Program-made: the position numbers and the translations under genes
From: Rhodopirellula bahusiensis
Lineage (GTDB): Bacteria; Planctomycetota; Planctomycetia; Pirellulales; Pirellulaceae
NCBI RefSeq assembly: GCF_002727185.1
Contig: NZ_NIZW01000001.1
Location: forward strand, 248,001-312,000
Reading direction: 5' to 3'
DNA: 64,000 bases
Notes under the pieces: generated by a model
What the model saw: only the letters and a program-made list of their open reading frames with translations
Told to the model about the DNA's origin: nothing
The model's database searches: none
Shown here: positions 10,501 to 19,277 of the stretch, piece by piece
How positions within the stretch are numbered: position 1 is the stretch's first letter
How the letters are laid out: each line of letters begins with the position of its first letter

Positions 10501-13334
10501 ATCACGGCCAAGCTTTCATCACAGCCTGTGTCATTCCGCACCTGTATCACATGATCGACGGAGCCCGTTATCAGCGTCAGGGAGGTCGGCATTTTAATCC
10601 GTACACTTATCGCGACATCCCGACGATCGCCGATCACTTGCACTACCTTGGCGCAACGCCACACGGGGGTAACAGCAAGTCCGATGCGGCCGGTGGCGGT
10701 CACGCTCATGCCGGTGCAATGATCTACTTGGGAGGAAAATGGCCCGAGAAGTATCGCAATCAGTTGTTCATGAACAACATTCACGGCCAGCGTTTGAACA
10801 TGGACGTCTTGAAGCCAAACGGCTCCGGCTACGTCGGCAGCCACGGTCCGGATTTTTTGATGACGGGCGATCAGGCGTCGCAGATTCTGAACATTCGCTA
10901 TGGCCCGGACGGAAACGCATGGATGATCGATTGGTACGACATGCAGGCGTGCCATCGTCGGGAAGCAGAAATCCATGACCGAACGAACGGGCGAATTTAC
11001 AAGGTCAGCTACGGCAAGTCGGATAGCTCCGCACCAGCGACGTCGCTTGCTTCGATGAGCGATCTGGAGTTGGCCAAACTGGTCCTTCAAAAAAACGACT
11101 GGTATGTTCGCCACTCGCGCCGAAACCTGCAGGAACGATCCGCCGCGCGGTCGATTGATGCCGCTGCGACCGCTTACTTGCACGATGTTCTGGGCAACAG
11201 CGACGACGACACCCGTCGACTGCGGGCCGCTTGGTCGCTGCATGTCATCGGTGAATTGTCTAGCAAAAACATTGAATCGATGCTCGGTGATGCGAGTCTC
11301 TATGTTCGTGGCTGGGCCATTCAGTTGGCGATGGAGCAACAGGGCGACGCGGCGCCGTTTCTTAAGCGTTTTGTCGAACTTGCACGAGACGACGACTCGC
11401 AAGTCGTTCGACTTTACCTAGCATCTGCCGCACAAAACCTTCCGCTCAACGACCGATGGGAACTGCTCAGTGCACTCACCAGTCACGCCGCTGACGCCAG
11501 CGACCATAACCTGCCGCTGTTGTACTGGTATGCCGCCGAACCACTGGCCGACGAAGATACGGGCAAAGCGCTCGCGCTGGCAATGTCGGCGGGCGAGAAC
11601 ATTCCCCTCATAAGAGAATTCATGCTGCGTCGGATCGGCAGCGGTGGTGCTGATGCGGCGATGGCCGCTTTGGTGGACGGACTCGGCAGCGCGAAGACGC
11701 CGAATCTGCAGCTCACTTTTCTCGGCGCGATACGATCGGCACTGGCCGGACAACGACAGGTCAAAGCGCCGAATCAATGGTCTGCGGTTTCCGCTGGACT
11801 GTTGAAAAGCAACCATGCCGACGTACGGCTACAGGCAACCGCGCTGGGCGTGACGTTTGGTGACAAAGCAGCTTTCGCGGCGATGCGTTCGCAAATCGAA
11901 GACGGCTCCGGCGACACCAAAACGCGACTCGTTGCCCTGAATTCACTGCTGGATGCCGGCGACCCCGGACTCGTCCCAACGCTGCGTACTTTGTTGACCG
12001 CGGACGGACCACTGCGAGAAGCCGCGATCGGTGGACTCGCTCAGTACGATGATCCGACAGTCGCATCGGCGCTGCTGAAGTCGTATGCGGATTTCACCCC
12101 CGACCAGCGACGTATGACACTTGGCACCTTGTGTGCTCGCGCATCATCCGGCGTCACTTTGTTGAAAGCGATCGAATCGAAGCAGATTGCCGGCAGCGAT
12201 TTGACGGCGGACCTCGTGCGTCAGTTGCAGTTTTTGAAAAACAAAAACATTGACACGTTGCTGCAAGATGTTTGGGGCACCGCTCGCGAGTCGGCAGCCG
12301 ACAAACTGAAAATGATCGCGAAGATGAAAACACTCGTCACGTCCGATAAGCATCCACCGGCAGATACCGAACTCGGCCGCGCGATCTTTGCTAAGACCTG
12401 CATGAAGTGTCACGTCCTGTACGGAGCCGGTTTCAAGATCGGGCCAGACCTGACGGGATCGAATCGTTCCAACATCGACTACCTTTTAAGCAATATCGTC
12501 GACCCCAGCGCGGTGATGGCCAAGGAGTACCTGCCGACGACACTGCTGACCGCCGACGGACGCGTTGTCAGTGGACTGATTAAGGCAGAGGACGATACCA
12601 GTATCACGCTCCAGACGTCGGACCGAAAAGTCATCGTTCCGAAGGACGAAATCGATGAGCGGGTAGAAGGCACCAAATCCATGATGCCCGATGACCAGCT
12701 CAAGCAGTTCAGTCCCCACGAAGTTCGTTCGCTGATCGCGTACCTGCAAGGAAAACAGCAAACGCCGATGCTCGCGAATGCGGAAAATGCGGCCGCGATC
12801 TTCAACGGCCGTGACCTGACGGGTTGGAGCGGCACTGAAGGATTATGGTCGGTCGAAAATGGAGAACTTGTCGGCCGCACCGGTGGGTTGAAACGCAATG
12901 AGTGGATCGTCAGCGACCTGTCCGCGGAAAATTTCCATCTAACGCTGGAAGTCAAACTTGTCGACAACGCTGGCAATAGCGGCATCCAATTTCGTAGCAA
13001 GGCACACGATGGCGAAGTCAGTGGCTACCAAGCGGATGTGGGCAAGGGCTGGTGGGGTAAGCTCTATGAAGAACACGGACGCGCGTTGCTGTGGGACAAG
13101 TCCGGCGAACAGCACGTGCAGCTTGGCGACTGGAACAAGTACGAAGTCATTGCCACCGGTCATCACATCACCACAAAGATCAACGGCAAGATCTGTGTCG
13201 ACTTGGAGGACGCCGAGGGCGCCCACCGAGGCATCATCGCTTTTCAACTTCACAGCGGCGGAAAAACCGAAGTCCGATTCCGCAACATTCAACTGGAAGT
13301 GCTCCCTATGGAACAACACGAGGAAAACGAATGA
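7518..13334 (+). CDS. 1938-residue mosaic: VCBS repeats, PVC-type heme-binding domain, HEAT repeats, cytochrome c, DUF1080
   Basis: A very large exported protein. The likely start is 7518 or the ATG at 7539, which begins a clean signal peptide (MLQRILLIAFLLSNSSLFADE). Order: FG-GAP/VCBS calcium-binding propeller repeats with DVNGDG-type loops (about 30-410); a linker with a PA14-like stretch; a beta-sandwich (about 621-769); the PVC-type membrane-bound dehydrogenase-like domain from LPDGFSVTVGAAEPQ (about 804-1160); HEAT-like repeats (about 1180-1590); a cytochrome c domain with C1628-MK-C1631-H1632; and a C-terminal DUF1080 domain (about 1757-1938, IFNGRDLTGW). DUF1080 proteins include 3-keto-glycoside hydrolases, so oxidation followed by cleavage of a glycoside is a reasonable guess. 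It overlaps the next gene by four bases. Confidence 0.9.
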   Translation: MSSRDLSMLQRILLIAFLLSNSSLFADELAVHSFKRQQLSDVYFSEGANAADVNGDGASDVVYGPYWFEGPEFTTKREIYKPVPQNREGYADNFFCWLYDFNGDGRNDVFVVGFPGTPACVYENPGKDGFDKHWPKHQVFDWVSNESPQLINIVGDEKPELVCTRDGFFGFATIDWEHPFESWEFHPISEQITAKKFGHGLGVGDVNGDGRIDLIHSNGWFEQPLTHQLTSRWMPHEVSFTEGYGGAEMYAYDVDGDGDSDIITSHRAHEFGLGWYEQVDGGDNNEPIFKHHLIMGEHPSENMYGVVFSELHSLALADMDGDGLKDIVTGKTYWSHHRQSPQWDAGAVVYWFKLVRGEDGVDWIPYKADGEAGIGRQVSIVDINNDQQPDIVVGGMLGTHVLTHQVKSVSEKEYMDAQPKLYTGPKLPKIEGAQALRGPKSMIDAKTGHVAGSIEGETLAGKATGGSAKAQDMSKFGGDRWSNKSQLWWTGAKPADTLALPLPDFTGTVDVEAVLTCARDYGIVQLSLDDKPLGPPIDLYHTDVVTTGVLSFPGIAVEGKKHTLNVQIIGANPKAAKAYMFAIDYLRIKKADSSFVAGKAVKAKPVAAIVNFKPKSTDGRELNLDFETGTLADWIADGNAWEGQPVKGDTVFARRQDMRSNHEGDYWIGGYEKLGDKGTGTLTSAPFVVNHRYATFLTNGGDGEKTRVELVRKDSGKAIYTMTGTKSETMRRVTVDLRPHMGQEIMVRLVDSHSGGWGHLNFDHFRFYDKRPSEITPLKVALKVDEYPHAGLSAQDAAAAMKLPDGFSVTVGAAEPQVQQPIAMAIDDRGRVWIAEAYEYPIRKKGDTGRDRILIFEDTDGDGSLDNRKVFAEGLNLVSGLEVGFGGVWVGAAPYLMFIPDRDGDDKPDSAPEILLDGWGYEDTHETLNAFIWGPDGWLYGCHGVFTHSKVGKPGTPDAERVPLNCAVWRYHPLRHEFDVFAHGTSNPWGVDFNDHGQAFITACVIPHLYHMIDGARYQRQGGRHFNPYTYRDIPTIADHLHYLGATPHGGNSKSDAAGGGHAHAGAMIYLGGKWPEKYRNQLFMNNIHGQRLNMDVLKPNGSGYVGSHGPDFLMTGDQASQILNIRYGPDGNAWMIDWYDMQACHRREAEIHDRTNGRIYKVSYGKSDSSAPATSLASMSDLELAKLVLQKNDWYVRHSRRNLQERSAARSIDAAATAYLHDVLGNSDDDTRRLRAAWSLHVIGELSSKNIESMLGDASLYVRGWAIQLAMEQQGDAAPFLKRFVELARDDDSQVVRLYLASAAQNLPLNDRWELLSALTSHAADASDHNLPLLYWYAAEPLADEDTGKALALAMSAGENIPLIREFMLRRIGSGGADAAMAALVDGLGSAKTPNLQLTFLGAIRSALAGQRQVKAPNQWSAVSAGLLKSNHADVRLQATALGVTFGDKAAFAAMRSQIEDGSGDTKTRLVALNSLLDAGDPGLVPTLRTLLTADGPLREAAIGGLAQYDDPTVASALLKSYADFTPDQRRMTLGTLCARASSGVTLLKAIESKQIAGSDLTADLVRQLQFLKNKNIDTLLQDVWGTARESAADKLKMIAKMKTLVTSDKHPPADTELGRAIFAKTCMKCHVLYGAGFKIGPDLTGSNRSNIDYLLSNIVDPSAVMAKEYLPTTLLTADGRVVSGLIKAEDDTSITLQTSDRKVIVPKDEIDERVEGTKSMMPDDQLKQFSPHEVRSLIAYLQGKQQTPMLANAENAAAIFNGRDLTGWSGTEGLWSVENGELVGRTGGLKRNEWIVSDLSAENFHLTLEVKLVDNAGNSGIQFRSKAHDGEVSGYQADVGKGWWGKLYEEHGRALLWDKSGEQHVQLGDWNKYEVIATGHHITTKINGKICVDLEDAEGAHRGIIAFQLHSGGKTEVRFRNIQLEVLPMEQHEENE

Positions 13335-14476
13335 GGGTCATTTCTATTGTTATTGCAGCCTGCGCACTGTGCCAGCCATCGCTTCGCGGTGCGGAACCAT
13401 TTCTGGATAAGACCGACCTCTTCACAGCGAAGCAGGCTGGATACGAAACATTTCGTATTCCCGGTGTCGTCGTAACAAAATCAGGAACGGTCCTTGCCTA
13501 CTGCGAAGCACGACGCGGGAGCCGGTCCGACTGGGCTGACATCGAGATCCTGCTCACGCGGAGCACCAACGGTGGTCGCACTTGGTCGCCACCGCAGCGG
13601 GTCGCAGACTCCGGAAAAGACACGGTGAATAACGCCGTGGCGATCGTTGACCGCGAATCGGGCCGAATCCATTTCTTGTACTGTATCAACTATCACACCG
13701 TCTATTACATGTTTAGCGACGACGACGCGGTGACGTTTAGCAAGCCACGCGAAATCACGTCGGACCTTGAAACGCTGCGGAAGCATTACAATTGGAAGGT
13801 GATTGCAACGGGACCGGGGCACGGACTTCAACTGCGCAACGGACGATTGCTTGTGCCCATTTGGATGTCGACGGAGCTGAAGCATCATCGCCCGTCAGCG
13901 GTCTCCGTCATTTACAGCGACGACCACGGCAAGACATGGATGACCGGAGACATCGTCTGCGAGCATCCCGATCCGCTCATCAATCCCAGCGAAACCATTG
14001 CGGCGCAGCTTTCCGATGATCGCGTCTTGCTGAACATCCGCAGTGAGCACCGAAACTACCGCCGCGCTCTATCAATCAGCGACGATGGCGTGACCAATTG
14101 GTCCGTCATTAAATTCGATGAAGGGCTCTTTGAACCGATCTGCATGGCGGCGATCGCCCAGCTACCAAAACCATTCGCGACTAACGACGGAACGTTCATC
14201 TTCAGCAATCCGGACAGTTCGTCGAACCCCGCTTTTCACGGAAAGAATCGATTTCGTCACCGCGAAAATGTCACCATTCGGCTCAGCACAGACGATTGCC
14301 AAACGTGGCCGGTCTCACGTGTGCTACAGCCGGGAATTAGCGGATATTCTGATCTGGCTGTGGCCACGGACGGAACGATCTACTGCCTATACGAACGCGG
14401 CGGAGATGATGGTTTTGCCCACAAACATTTGACCATGGCGCGCTTCAATCGCGAATGGATAGAAGCAAAGCAATAG
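13331..14476 (+). CDS. Exported sialidase-like (BNR) exo-glycosidase
   Basis: 381 residues from the ATG at 13331, which overlaps the upstream stop as ATGA; the frame is open farther upstream, but this start begins a signal peptide (MRVISIVIAACALCQPSLRGAE). FRIPGVV (about 42-48) matches the FRIP motif of GH33 sialidases, whose arginine binds the substrate carboxylate. Asp-boxes follow: STNGGRTW, SDDHGKTW and the weaker STDDCQTW. YCLYERGG near the end is the usual sialidase nucleophile-region sequence. The protein most likely removes terminal sialic acid or a related acidic sugar outside the cytoplasm. Coupling to the mosaic protein and the symporter supports a glycan-utilisation operon. Confidence 0.88.
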   Translation: MRVISIVIAACALCQPSLRGAEPFLDKTDLFTAKQAGYETFRIPGVVVTKSGTVLAYCEARRGSRSDWADIEILLTRSTNGGRTWSPPQRVADSGKDTVNNAVAIVDRESGRIHFLYCINYHTVYYMFSDDDAVTFSKPREITSDLETLRKHYNWKVIATGPGHGLQLRNGRLLVPIWMSTELKHHRPSAVSVIYSDDHGKTWMTGDIVCEHPDPLINPSETIAAQLSDDRVLLNIRSEHRNYRRALSISDDGVTNWSVIKFDEGLFEPICMAAIAQLPKPFATNDGTFIFSNPDSSSNPAFHGKNRFRHRENVTIRLSTDDCQTWPVSRVLQPGISGYSDLAVATDGTIYCLYERGGDDGFAHKHLTMARFNREWIEAKQ

Positions 14477-14508
14477 CGTTACGCCGACATACCACCACAG
14501 GACCAACC

Positions 14509-15720
14509 ATGCAGCGGTTTTCGCCAACGACCTCCTCGATCGCATTGCTAACAATCTTCGTTTGCTTCAGCGTAGTCTGGTCCAGTGTTGACACCTTTGC
14601 GGAGGAACTGGCCATTCGCCGTTCCGTGATTGTCGAAGGTGACGCTGACTGGGACTGGACGCAAGCGCGGACCGCCACGATATCGCAACCCAGTGGATTG
14701 TCATTCCTGACCACAATGTCGCGCACCGCAAAGGTCGGAACGCACAGCTATCACGATGTGTTCGTCATCTTTGCCGATCCACCGGCGGACACGTGGACTG
14801 ATCCAGTATCCATTCCGTCACTGCGTCGAATACGCAACGATGATGGATACGAAGTCGTTGCTGGTGACCTGTGTCCGATCTGGCACGCACAGTCCGGGAA
14901 AGTATTGATCACCGGAAAAACGTTTAATTTCGCCGATGGCTCGAAAGAAGACATTCTTCGCGAGAAGGTGTCGTATTGCGTTTTTGATCCGGAGTCGCGG
15001 GAGTTCGGCCCTCTGCAAGTCATGAACATGCCCAAGCAAGATCGCGGGGGGCATCCGATCTTCGCACCCAACGCAGGCTGCCATCAACAGGCTGTTCTGG
15101 ATGACGGAATTGTGCTGTTGCCCGTTCGGTATCAGCGAAGCCAAAGCAAACGTAACTACACTTCGGTTGTGGCGAGGTGCAGTTTCGACGGCACGACGCT
15201 TCGATACATCGATCATGGTTCGGAACACTCGGTGCCAACTCGTCGTGGTTTGTACGAACCGTCGGTGGTTGAATTTGACGACGCGTATTATCTAACCATG
15301 CGGGCTGATGACGGCGCATGGGTTGCTCGCAGTTCGGATGGAATCAACTTCACCGATCACGTTCCGTGGAAATTCGACAGCGGCAGCGAACTGGGCAGCT
15401 ACAACACCCAACAGCACTGGGCCACGATTGGCGGACGACTGTATCTCGTTTACACGCGCCGCGGAGCCGGAAACGACCACATCATGCGCCATCGAGCACC
15501 CTTGTTCATCGCCCAAATTGATCCAGAGCGGCTGGTTGCGTTAAAGGACACCGAACAGATCGTCGTGCCAGAGAATCACGCAACTCTTGGCAACTCCGGA
15601 ATCTGCCAGATCAACGACAACGAAATATGGATCACCGTCGCAGAAGGACGCGTCGCCCATGGGCAGCGAAAAGGCGAGAACAACCAAGTGATTCTTGCCA
15701 AATTACGACCAGCCAAATAA
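14509..15720 (+). CDS. Exported BNR-fold (sialidase superfamily) protein
   Basis: 403 residues from the ATG at 14509, chosen over an earlier ATG at 14455 because AGGA stands eight bases upstream and the product then starts with a signal peptide (SSIALLTIFVCFSVVW, cleavage near TFAEE). It is a beta-propeller of the sialidase superfamily: RGGHPIFAPNAGCHQQAVLDDG, RRGLYEPSVVEFDDAYYLTMRADDGAWVARSSDG and RLYLVYTRRGAGNDHIMRHRAPLF are exo-sialidase or glycosidase-like blades. Classical FRIP and strong Asp-boxes are missing, so it may have another exo-activity. It is the last gene of the right-running operon, 32 bases after the first BNR enzyme. A fragment of a close relative survives at 44.3 kb. Confidence 0.75.
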   Translation: MQRFSPTTSSIALLTIFVCFSVVWSSVDTFAEELAIRRSVIVEGDADWDWTQARTATISQPSGLSFLTTMSRTAKVGTHSYHDVFVIFADPPADTWTDPVSIPSLRRIRNDDGYEVVAGDLCPIWHAQSGKVLITGKTFNFADGSKEDILREKVSYCVFDPESREFGPLQVMNMPKQDRGGHPIFAPNAGCHQQAVLDDGIVLLPVRYQRSQSKRNYTSVVARCSFDGTTLRYIDHGSEHSVPTRRGLYEPSVVEFDDAYYLTMRADDGAWVARSSDGINFTDHVPWKFDSGSELGSYNTQQHWATIGGRLYLVYTRRGAGNDHIMRHRAPLFIAQIDPERLVALKDTEQIVVPENHATLGNSGICQINDNEIWITVAEGRVAHGQRKGENNQVILAKLRPAK

Positions 15721-15819
15721 TCTCGTCTGCGCGAGCCCGGATGAGCCACCGGGCCCCAAAGACAGCTTTGCCTTCGAGGCGTTCAGGTTCGATCAGATCA
15801 TCGACGCTAGACCGTCTTC

Positions 15820-16731
15820 CTAATTCTGGTGAAATGACTCTGAGACAAAGCTCAGCACGGTCGGAAGCGCGGAACGCCAGTAGCTCCAACGGTGACCGCC
15901 ATCGCGAACTCGATATTCGTGGGGGATTTCGCGTTTCCGCATCGCGATGTGAACCAACGAATTGCCTTCGTACAAAAAGTCGTCGTCACCGCAGTCGATG
16001 TACCAGCGAACGCTCTTGATGTCGTCGGCGGGCAAATTCTCAACGAGTTTCAGTGCGCTGTGCTGCTGCAAATACTCATCGATCTTCTCGTCCGCGACAG
16101 GCTCAACCTTCACATCTGGCTCGTTGCGTCGAGGTCGATTATAGCGCCGCTTGGCGTCATCTAGATTCAGAGGGCCCGTGCTGGCACTGAGCGGGCAGGC
16201 GGACGAAAACACTTCGGGGTGATGCAGAGCGTACATGAACGACCCGCCTCCGCCCATCGATAGGCCCGCCACTGCGCGATAGCGTTTGTCGGATTTGACG
16301 CGATAGTTTTTTTCGATGTACGGAATGAATTCCTTGAAGAAAAAGTCCTCGTAGTTCCAGCCACCACGAATGTCATTGAAGTAACCTCGGCGACCCGTGT
16401 TCGCGTCCGGCATAACGATGACCATCGGCGTCGCTGTCCCATTAGCGATTGCTTTGTCCGCGATATGCTGAACTTCGCCGAATTGCACCCAGCCGGTTTG
16501 ATCATCCCCGCCACCGTGCAACAAATACAGCACGGGATAACTTCGCTGCGACGTCTGATAGCTGGGCGGCAAATAGATCGCATAGTTTCGTTCACCGCCA
16601 AGGATTTCGCTGGGGAGCGTCTTGGTATCGTGAACAACGCTGTGATGCGACGCCTGAGCATAAGCGAGGCTCGGCGTAAGCCACGCGGTGGCAATGAATA
16701 GAGTAAAGAGTGCTTTCATCATGCTTGCCAT
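15820..16731 (-). CDS. Exported esterase, CE1/esterase-D-like alpha/beta hydrolase
   Basis: 303 residues with a signal peptide (LFTLFIATAWLTPSLAYA). YPVLYLLHGGGDD (about 65-77) is the oxyanion strand-loop, VAGLSMGGGGS holds the nucleophile S158, CGDDDFLYEGN (247-257) the acid D250 or D251, and GGHRWSYW the base H280. This pattern is that of feruloyl and acetyl-xylan esterases (CE1) and esterase D-like enzymes, which remove acyl groups from polysaccharides. The start lies immediately after the stop of the DUF1593 gene (TGAATG), so both are co-transcribed and probably coupled. It runs against the operon at 4953-15720 and converges on it over about 100 bases. Confidence 0.87.
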   Translation of the reverse strand: MASMMKALFTLFIATAWLTPSLAYAQASHHSVVHDTKTLPSEILGGERNYAIYLPPSYQTSQRSYPVLYLLHGGGDDQTGWVQFGEVQHIADKAIANGTATPMVIVMPDANTGRRGYFNDIRGGWNYEDFFFKEFIPYIEKNYRVKSDKRYRAVAGLSMGGGGSFMYALHHPEVFSSACPLSASTGPLNLDDAKRRYNRPRRNEPDVKVEPVADEKIDEYLQQHSALKLVENLPADDIKSVRWYIDCGDDDFLYEGNSLVHIAMRKREIPHEYRVRDGGHRWSYWRSALPTVLSFVSESFHQN

Positions 16732-17754
16732 TCACTTGTTCCTGCTCCACGACATGCGCAGTGCAAAGTCTTTTTGAAACTCGGACCGCCAGCGGCTGAC
16801 AGTCTCACGGTGGTCCATTTTAGTCTGATCGTCACGATACGAACCATCCGCCGCCCGACCAAATTGTCCTCCCCAGCCGGCCTTTGACGGATCGGTCGGG
16901 TCGTTGTGGCCTCGAGGGAGAAAGAAGAACCACGACGGTGTATCGCCTTCTTTCATGCAGCCATGCGGATTGGGGCTGGTCCACGTTCTAGTTGGGTACA
17001 GTACTCCAAGTGGTCCGGTCGAGCGCACGTTCGCCTCGATCCACTCGCGTGACGTCAGCGCTTCGTCGCCGGTCAGGTACATACCGCGAAACGAAGCGTT
17101 TCTCTTGTCCGTTCCCGTCTTCGCCTTGCTGAGGATGTAGTACATCCCCGGAAACTCGGACAGCATCCAGTCGGCAATGCCGTCTTGATCAGCGATGTCG
17201 TACACTCGAAAACGCTTGACGAATTCAGCCAAGCCATCCGCGCCGCGGTCCTGTCGCACTCGCCAAAGCGCCTGCGCAAAATCGGTTTGACCGCCCCAGA
17301 TCGTGATATTCAACGGTTGGTCGATTGACCCCGCGTCGATGCGCTCGATCAGAAATGTTGACCCCTCAGTGTCGTGTCCTTTTCCGATATATTCCAATCC
17401 ACGTTGCGGATTGCCGGACCGGATAACATCGAGAAGCGACTTGGTTTCGGGCCAGCCTTTGGCATGCCGAGCAAGATTTTCGCGAACGTTTCCGTAGGCC
17501 GACACGATTTCGCGAATCAACTCGGGCTTTGTGGTCGCAACCTTTAACTCCCCGGGAGTCCCCGACGCGGAAGCGACGAGCCCTTCGACCTGAAACTCGT
17601 TGCAGTAAACCATCAACCGTATGAGCGACTGTTGGTCATCCGGGTCACCGCCGATATCCGTCAGCACGAACAAACGCGGGCGATCGTTTGCGCCAACCGA
17701 AACGGATTCAAAACAGATCACCAACATGAAAATCGAAGCAAATTGAAATCTCAA
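16732..17754 (-). CDS. DUF1593 exported protein (nucleoside-hydrolase-like fold)
   Basis: 340 residues with a signal peptide (FQFASIFMLVICFESVSVGA). RLFVLTDIGGDPDDQQSLIRLM is the DUF1593 signature and resembles the calcium-binding DxDxxxDD loop of nucleoside hydrolases. IWGGQTDFAQALW and the proline- and glycine-rich end (GCMKEGDTPSWFFFLPRG, PSKAGWGGQFGR) are also typical. Family members are secreted and found next to polysaccharide enzymes; the reaction is not established. It is directly upstream of, and translationally adjacent to, the esterase, which suggests joint work on the same glycan. Confidence 0.85.
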   Translation of the reverse strand: MRFQFASIFMLVICFESVSVGANDRPRLFVLTDIGGDPDDQQSLIRLMVYCNEFQVEGLVASASGTPGELKVATTKPELIREIVSAYGNVRENLARHAKGWPETKSLLDVIRSGNPQRGLEYIGKGHDTEGSTFLIERIDAGSIDQPLNITIWGGQTDFAQALWRVRQDRGADGLAEFVKRFRVYDIADQDGIADWMLSEFPGMYYILSKAKTGTDKRNASFRGMYLTGDEALTSREWIEANVRSTGPLGVLYPTRTWTSPNPHGCMKEGDTPSWFFFLPRGHNDPTDPSKAGWGGQFGRAADGSYRDDQTKMDHRETVSRWRSEFQKDFALRMSWSRNK

Positions 17755-18033
17755 AACATTTACTCCGGAGCGAAGCTCTCACCGGCTTCAAAGTACTCGC
17801 CATATCGACAGGATTCGCCGGCGGCCGAACGTAGCTGACATCACAAACAGAATACTGATCATTGTTCAGAATTGGAAACCGCCTGCGATGATCCTTGGGG
17901 GGGTGGGGGTGCTTCAGTGCATCACGTGCGGTTTCGGATGCTGATTTGGCGAGTCGCTTGACGCTTTGGAGTGCGGTATCCCATGACTGGTGGACTCCGA
18001 AATGATTCCTCAGAATTCATTCCGGAGAGCTAA

Positions 18034-18339
18034 ATGTCCAAGAAATCGAAACGATCGCGTCGTGTGTTTACGGTGGAGTTCAAGCAGAGTGCCGTGGATC
18101 TTGTTGTGAAGCAGGGCTATTCGTTCAAGGCGGCCGCTGAAGCTGTGAATGTGTCGCCACGAAGCCTTCGTGAGTGGCATGAGAAGCTGGCTCCTGAGCC
18201 CGAACCGTGCGGTGAGGAGGCATCTGTCTCGGAACTGCAGGCCGAAATTAAGCGGCTTCGCAAGCAGCTGCAAACGGCTGAGCTGGAACGCGAAATCCTA
18301 AAAAAAACGACGGCGTATTTTGCGAAAGAGTCGCAGTGA
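18034..18339 (+). CDS. IS3-family transposase OrfA
   Basis: 101 residues: a helix-turn-helix (FTVEFKQSAVDLVVKQGYSFKAAAEAVNVSPRSLREW, about 11-47) that recognises the element ends, then a leucine-zipper-like helix (VSELQAEIKRLRKQLQTAELEREILKKTTAYF) used for multimerisation. A frame change at the run of As at 18300-18307 would yield the OrfAB transposase; unshifted translation gives this regulator-like short protein. Its stop overlaps the GTG of orfB. Confidence 0.95.
   Translation: MSKKSKRSRRVFTVEFKQSAVDLVVKQGYSFKAAAEAVNVSPRSLREWHEKLAPEPEPCGEEASVSELQAEIKRLRKQLQTAELEREILKKTTAYFAKESQ
18300..18306 (+). promoter_or_regulatory. Programmed -1 frameshift site (A AAA AAA)
   Basis: In the orfA frame the codons read CTA AAA AAA ACG, so the heptamer A_AAA_AAA is in the correct phase for -1 slippage. 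Reading on in the -1 frame meets no stop and runs straight into orfB. This is the standard IS3-family arrangement for making the OrfAB fusion transposase. Confidence 0.75.
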
Positions 18340-19220
18340 AGTACGCCTGGATCACAAAGCATCGCGACATGTTTCCCATCATAGCCATGTCCAAAAGTTT
18401 CAACGTCAGCACCAGCGGCTACTACAAATCGCTGCTGCAACGCGTGAGCAAACGCGCTCAACGCACCCAGACGATTCGACAGCAGGTGAAGAAACTTCAC
18501 GACGAATCGAACCACATCTACGGCAGCTACAAGATCGCAAATCTAATGAATGAAGACGACGCCAGTGAATCCGCCTGCCGCAACACAGTTGCCAAAGCCA
18601 TGAAGGAAATGGGCCTGAAAAGCAGAGTTTCGAAGAGCTTCACACCGACCACGACACGATCCGATGAATCAAAGAAACCTGCCGACAACATTCTTGACCA
18701 GGACTTCTATGCCGATGCTCCCAACAGAAAATGGGTCACCGACATCACGTACCTTGCAGTGGACGGTGGCTGGGTTTATCTGGCCGTCGTGCTGGATCTG
18801 TTCAGTCGAAAAGTGGTCGGCTGGGCGATCTCCGAAAGCCTCGCCACACCGCTGTTCAGCGAGGCTCTGCGGAAAGCCATTGAAGCTCGACAGCCAGAGA
18901 CTGACAAGCTGCTTCATCACAGCGATCGTGGCTGCCAGTACACCAGCGACGAATACCAACACGTGCTGAAAACCATGAGCATCACGTGTTCCATGAGCCG
19001 TACGGGATGCTGTTACGACAACGCCGTGATGGAACGATTCTTCTGGTCCCTGAAGCACGAGTGGACAAACTTCGAAGACTTCGCCGATATTGAAGAAGCA
19101 CGCCTGGGCGTCTTCGAATACATCGAAGGATTCTACAACTCAAAGAGAATCCACCAGACACTCAGATACAAATCACCAAACGAATTCGAAGAAAACTACT
19201 TCAACAAACTTATCGCCTAA
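18336..19220 (+). CDS. IS3-family transposase OrfB (DDE integrase core)
   Basis: 294 residues beginning at a GTG that overlaps the orfA stop. The rve/DDE core is intact: WVTDITYL gives the first Asp, HHSDRGCQYTS the second, and NAVMERFFWSLKHEW the Glu. An HTH_21-like region (NHIYGSYKIANLMN) precedes it, and RIHQTLRYKSPNEF is the usual end. It catalyses copy-out/paste-in transposition as the OrfAB fusion; the free OrfB is a by-product in this family. Confidence 0.95.
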   Translation: MKYAWITKHRDMFPIIAMSKSFNVSTSGYYKSLLQRVSKRAQRTQTIRQQVKKLHDESNHIYGSYKIANLMNEDDASESACRNTVAKAMKEMGLKSRVSKSFTPTTTRSDESKKPADNILDQDFYADAPNRKWVTDITYLAVDGGWVYLAVVLDLFSRKVVGWAISESLATPLFSEALRKAIEARQPETDKLLHHSDRGCQYTSDEYQHVLKTMSITCSMSRTGCCYDNAVMERFFWSLKHEWTNFEDFADIEEARLGVFEYIEGFYNSKRIHQTLRYKSPNEFEENYFNKLIA

Positions 19221-19277
19221 TTCATCATTCTGGAGTCCACCAATCATGGGCTACCGCAGAGCGACTATACTTAAGCT

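Larger units (their letters stand above)
17972..19258 (+). mobile_element. Complete IS3-family insertion sequence (1287 bp)
   Basis: The ends are imperfect inverted repeats that start TGCGGTA and end TACCGCA; they match over about 40 bases with few mismatches, including TGGTGGACTCC at 17988 and its complement ending at 19242. A 3-bp direct repeat GAG flanks the element (17969-17971 and 19259-19261), the usual IS3-family target duplication. It carries orfA and orfB with a canonical -1 slip site. All parts are intact, so the copy looks recent and possibly active. Confidence 0.9.
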
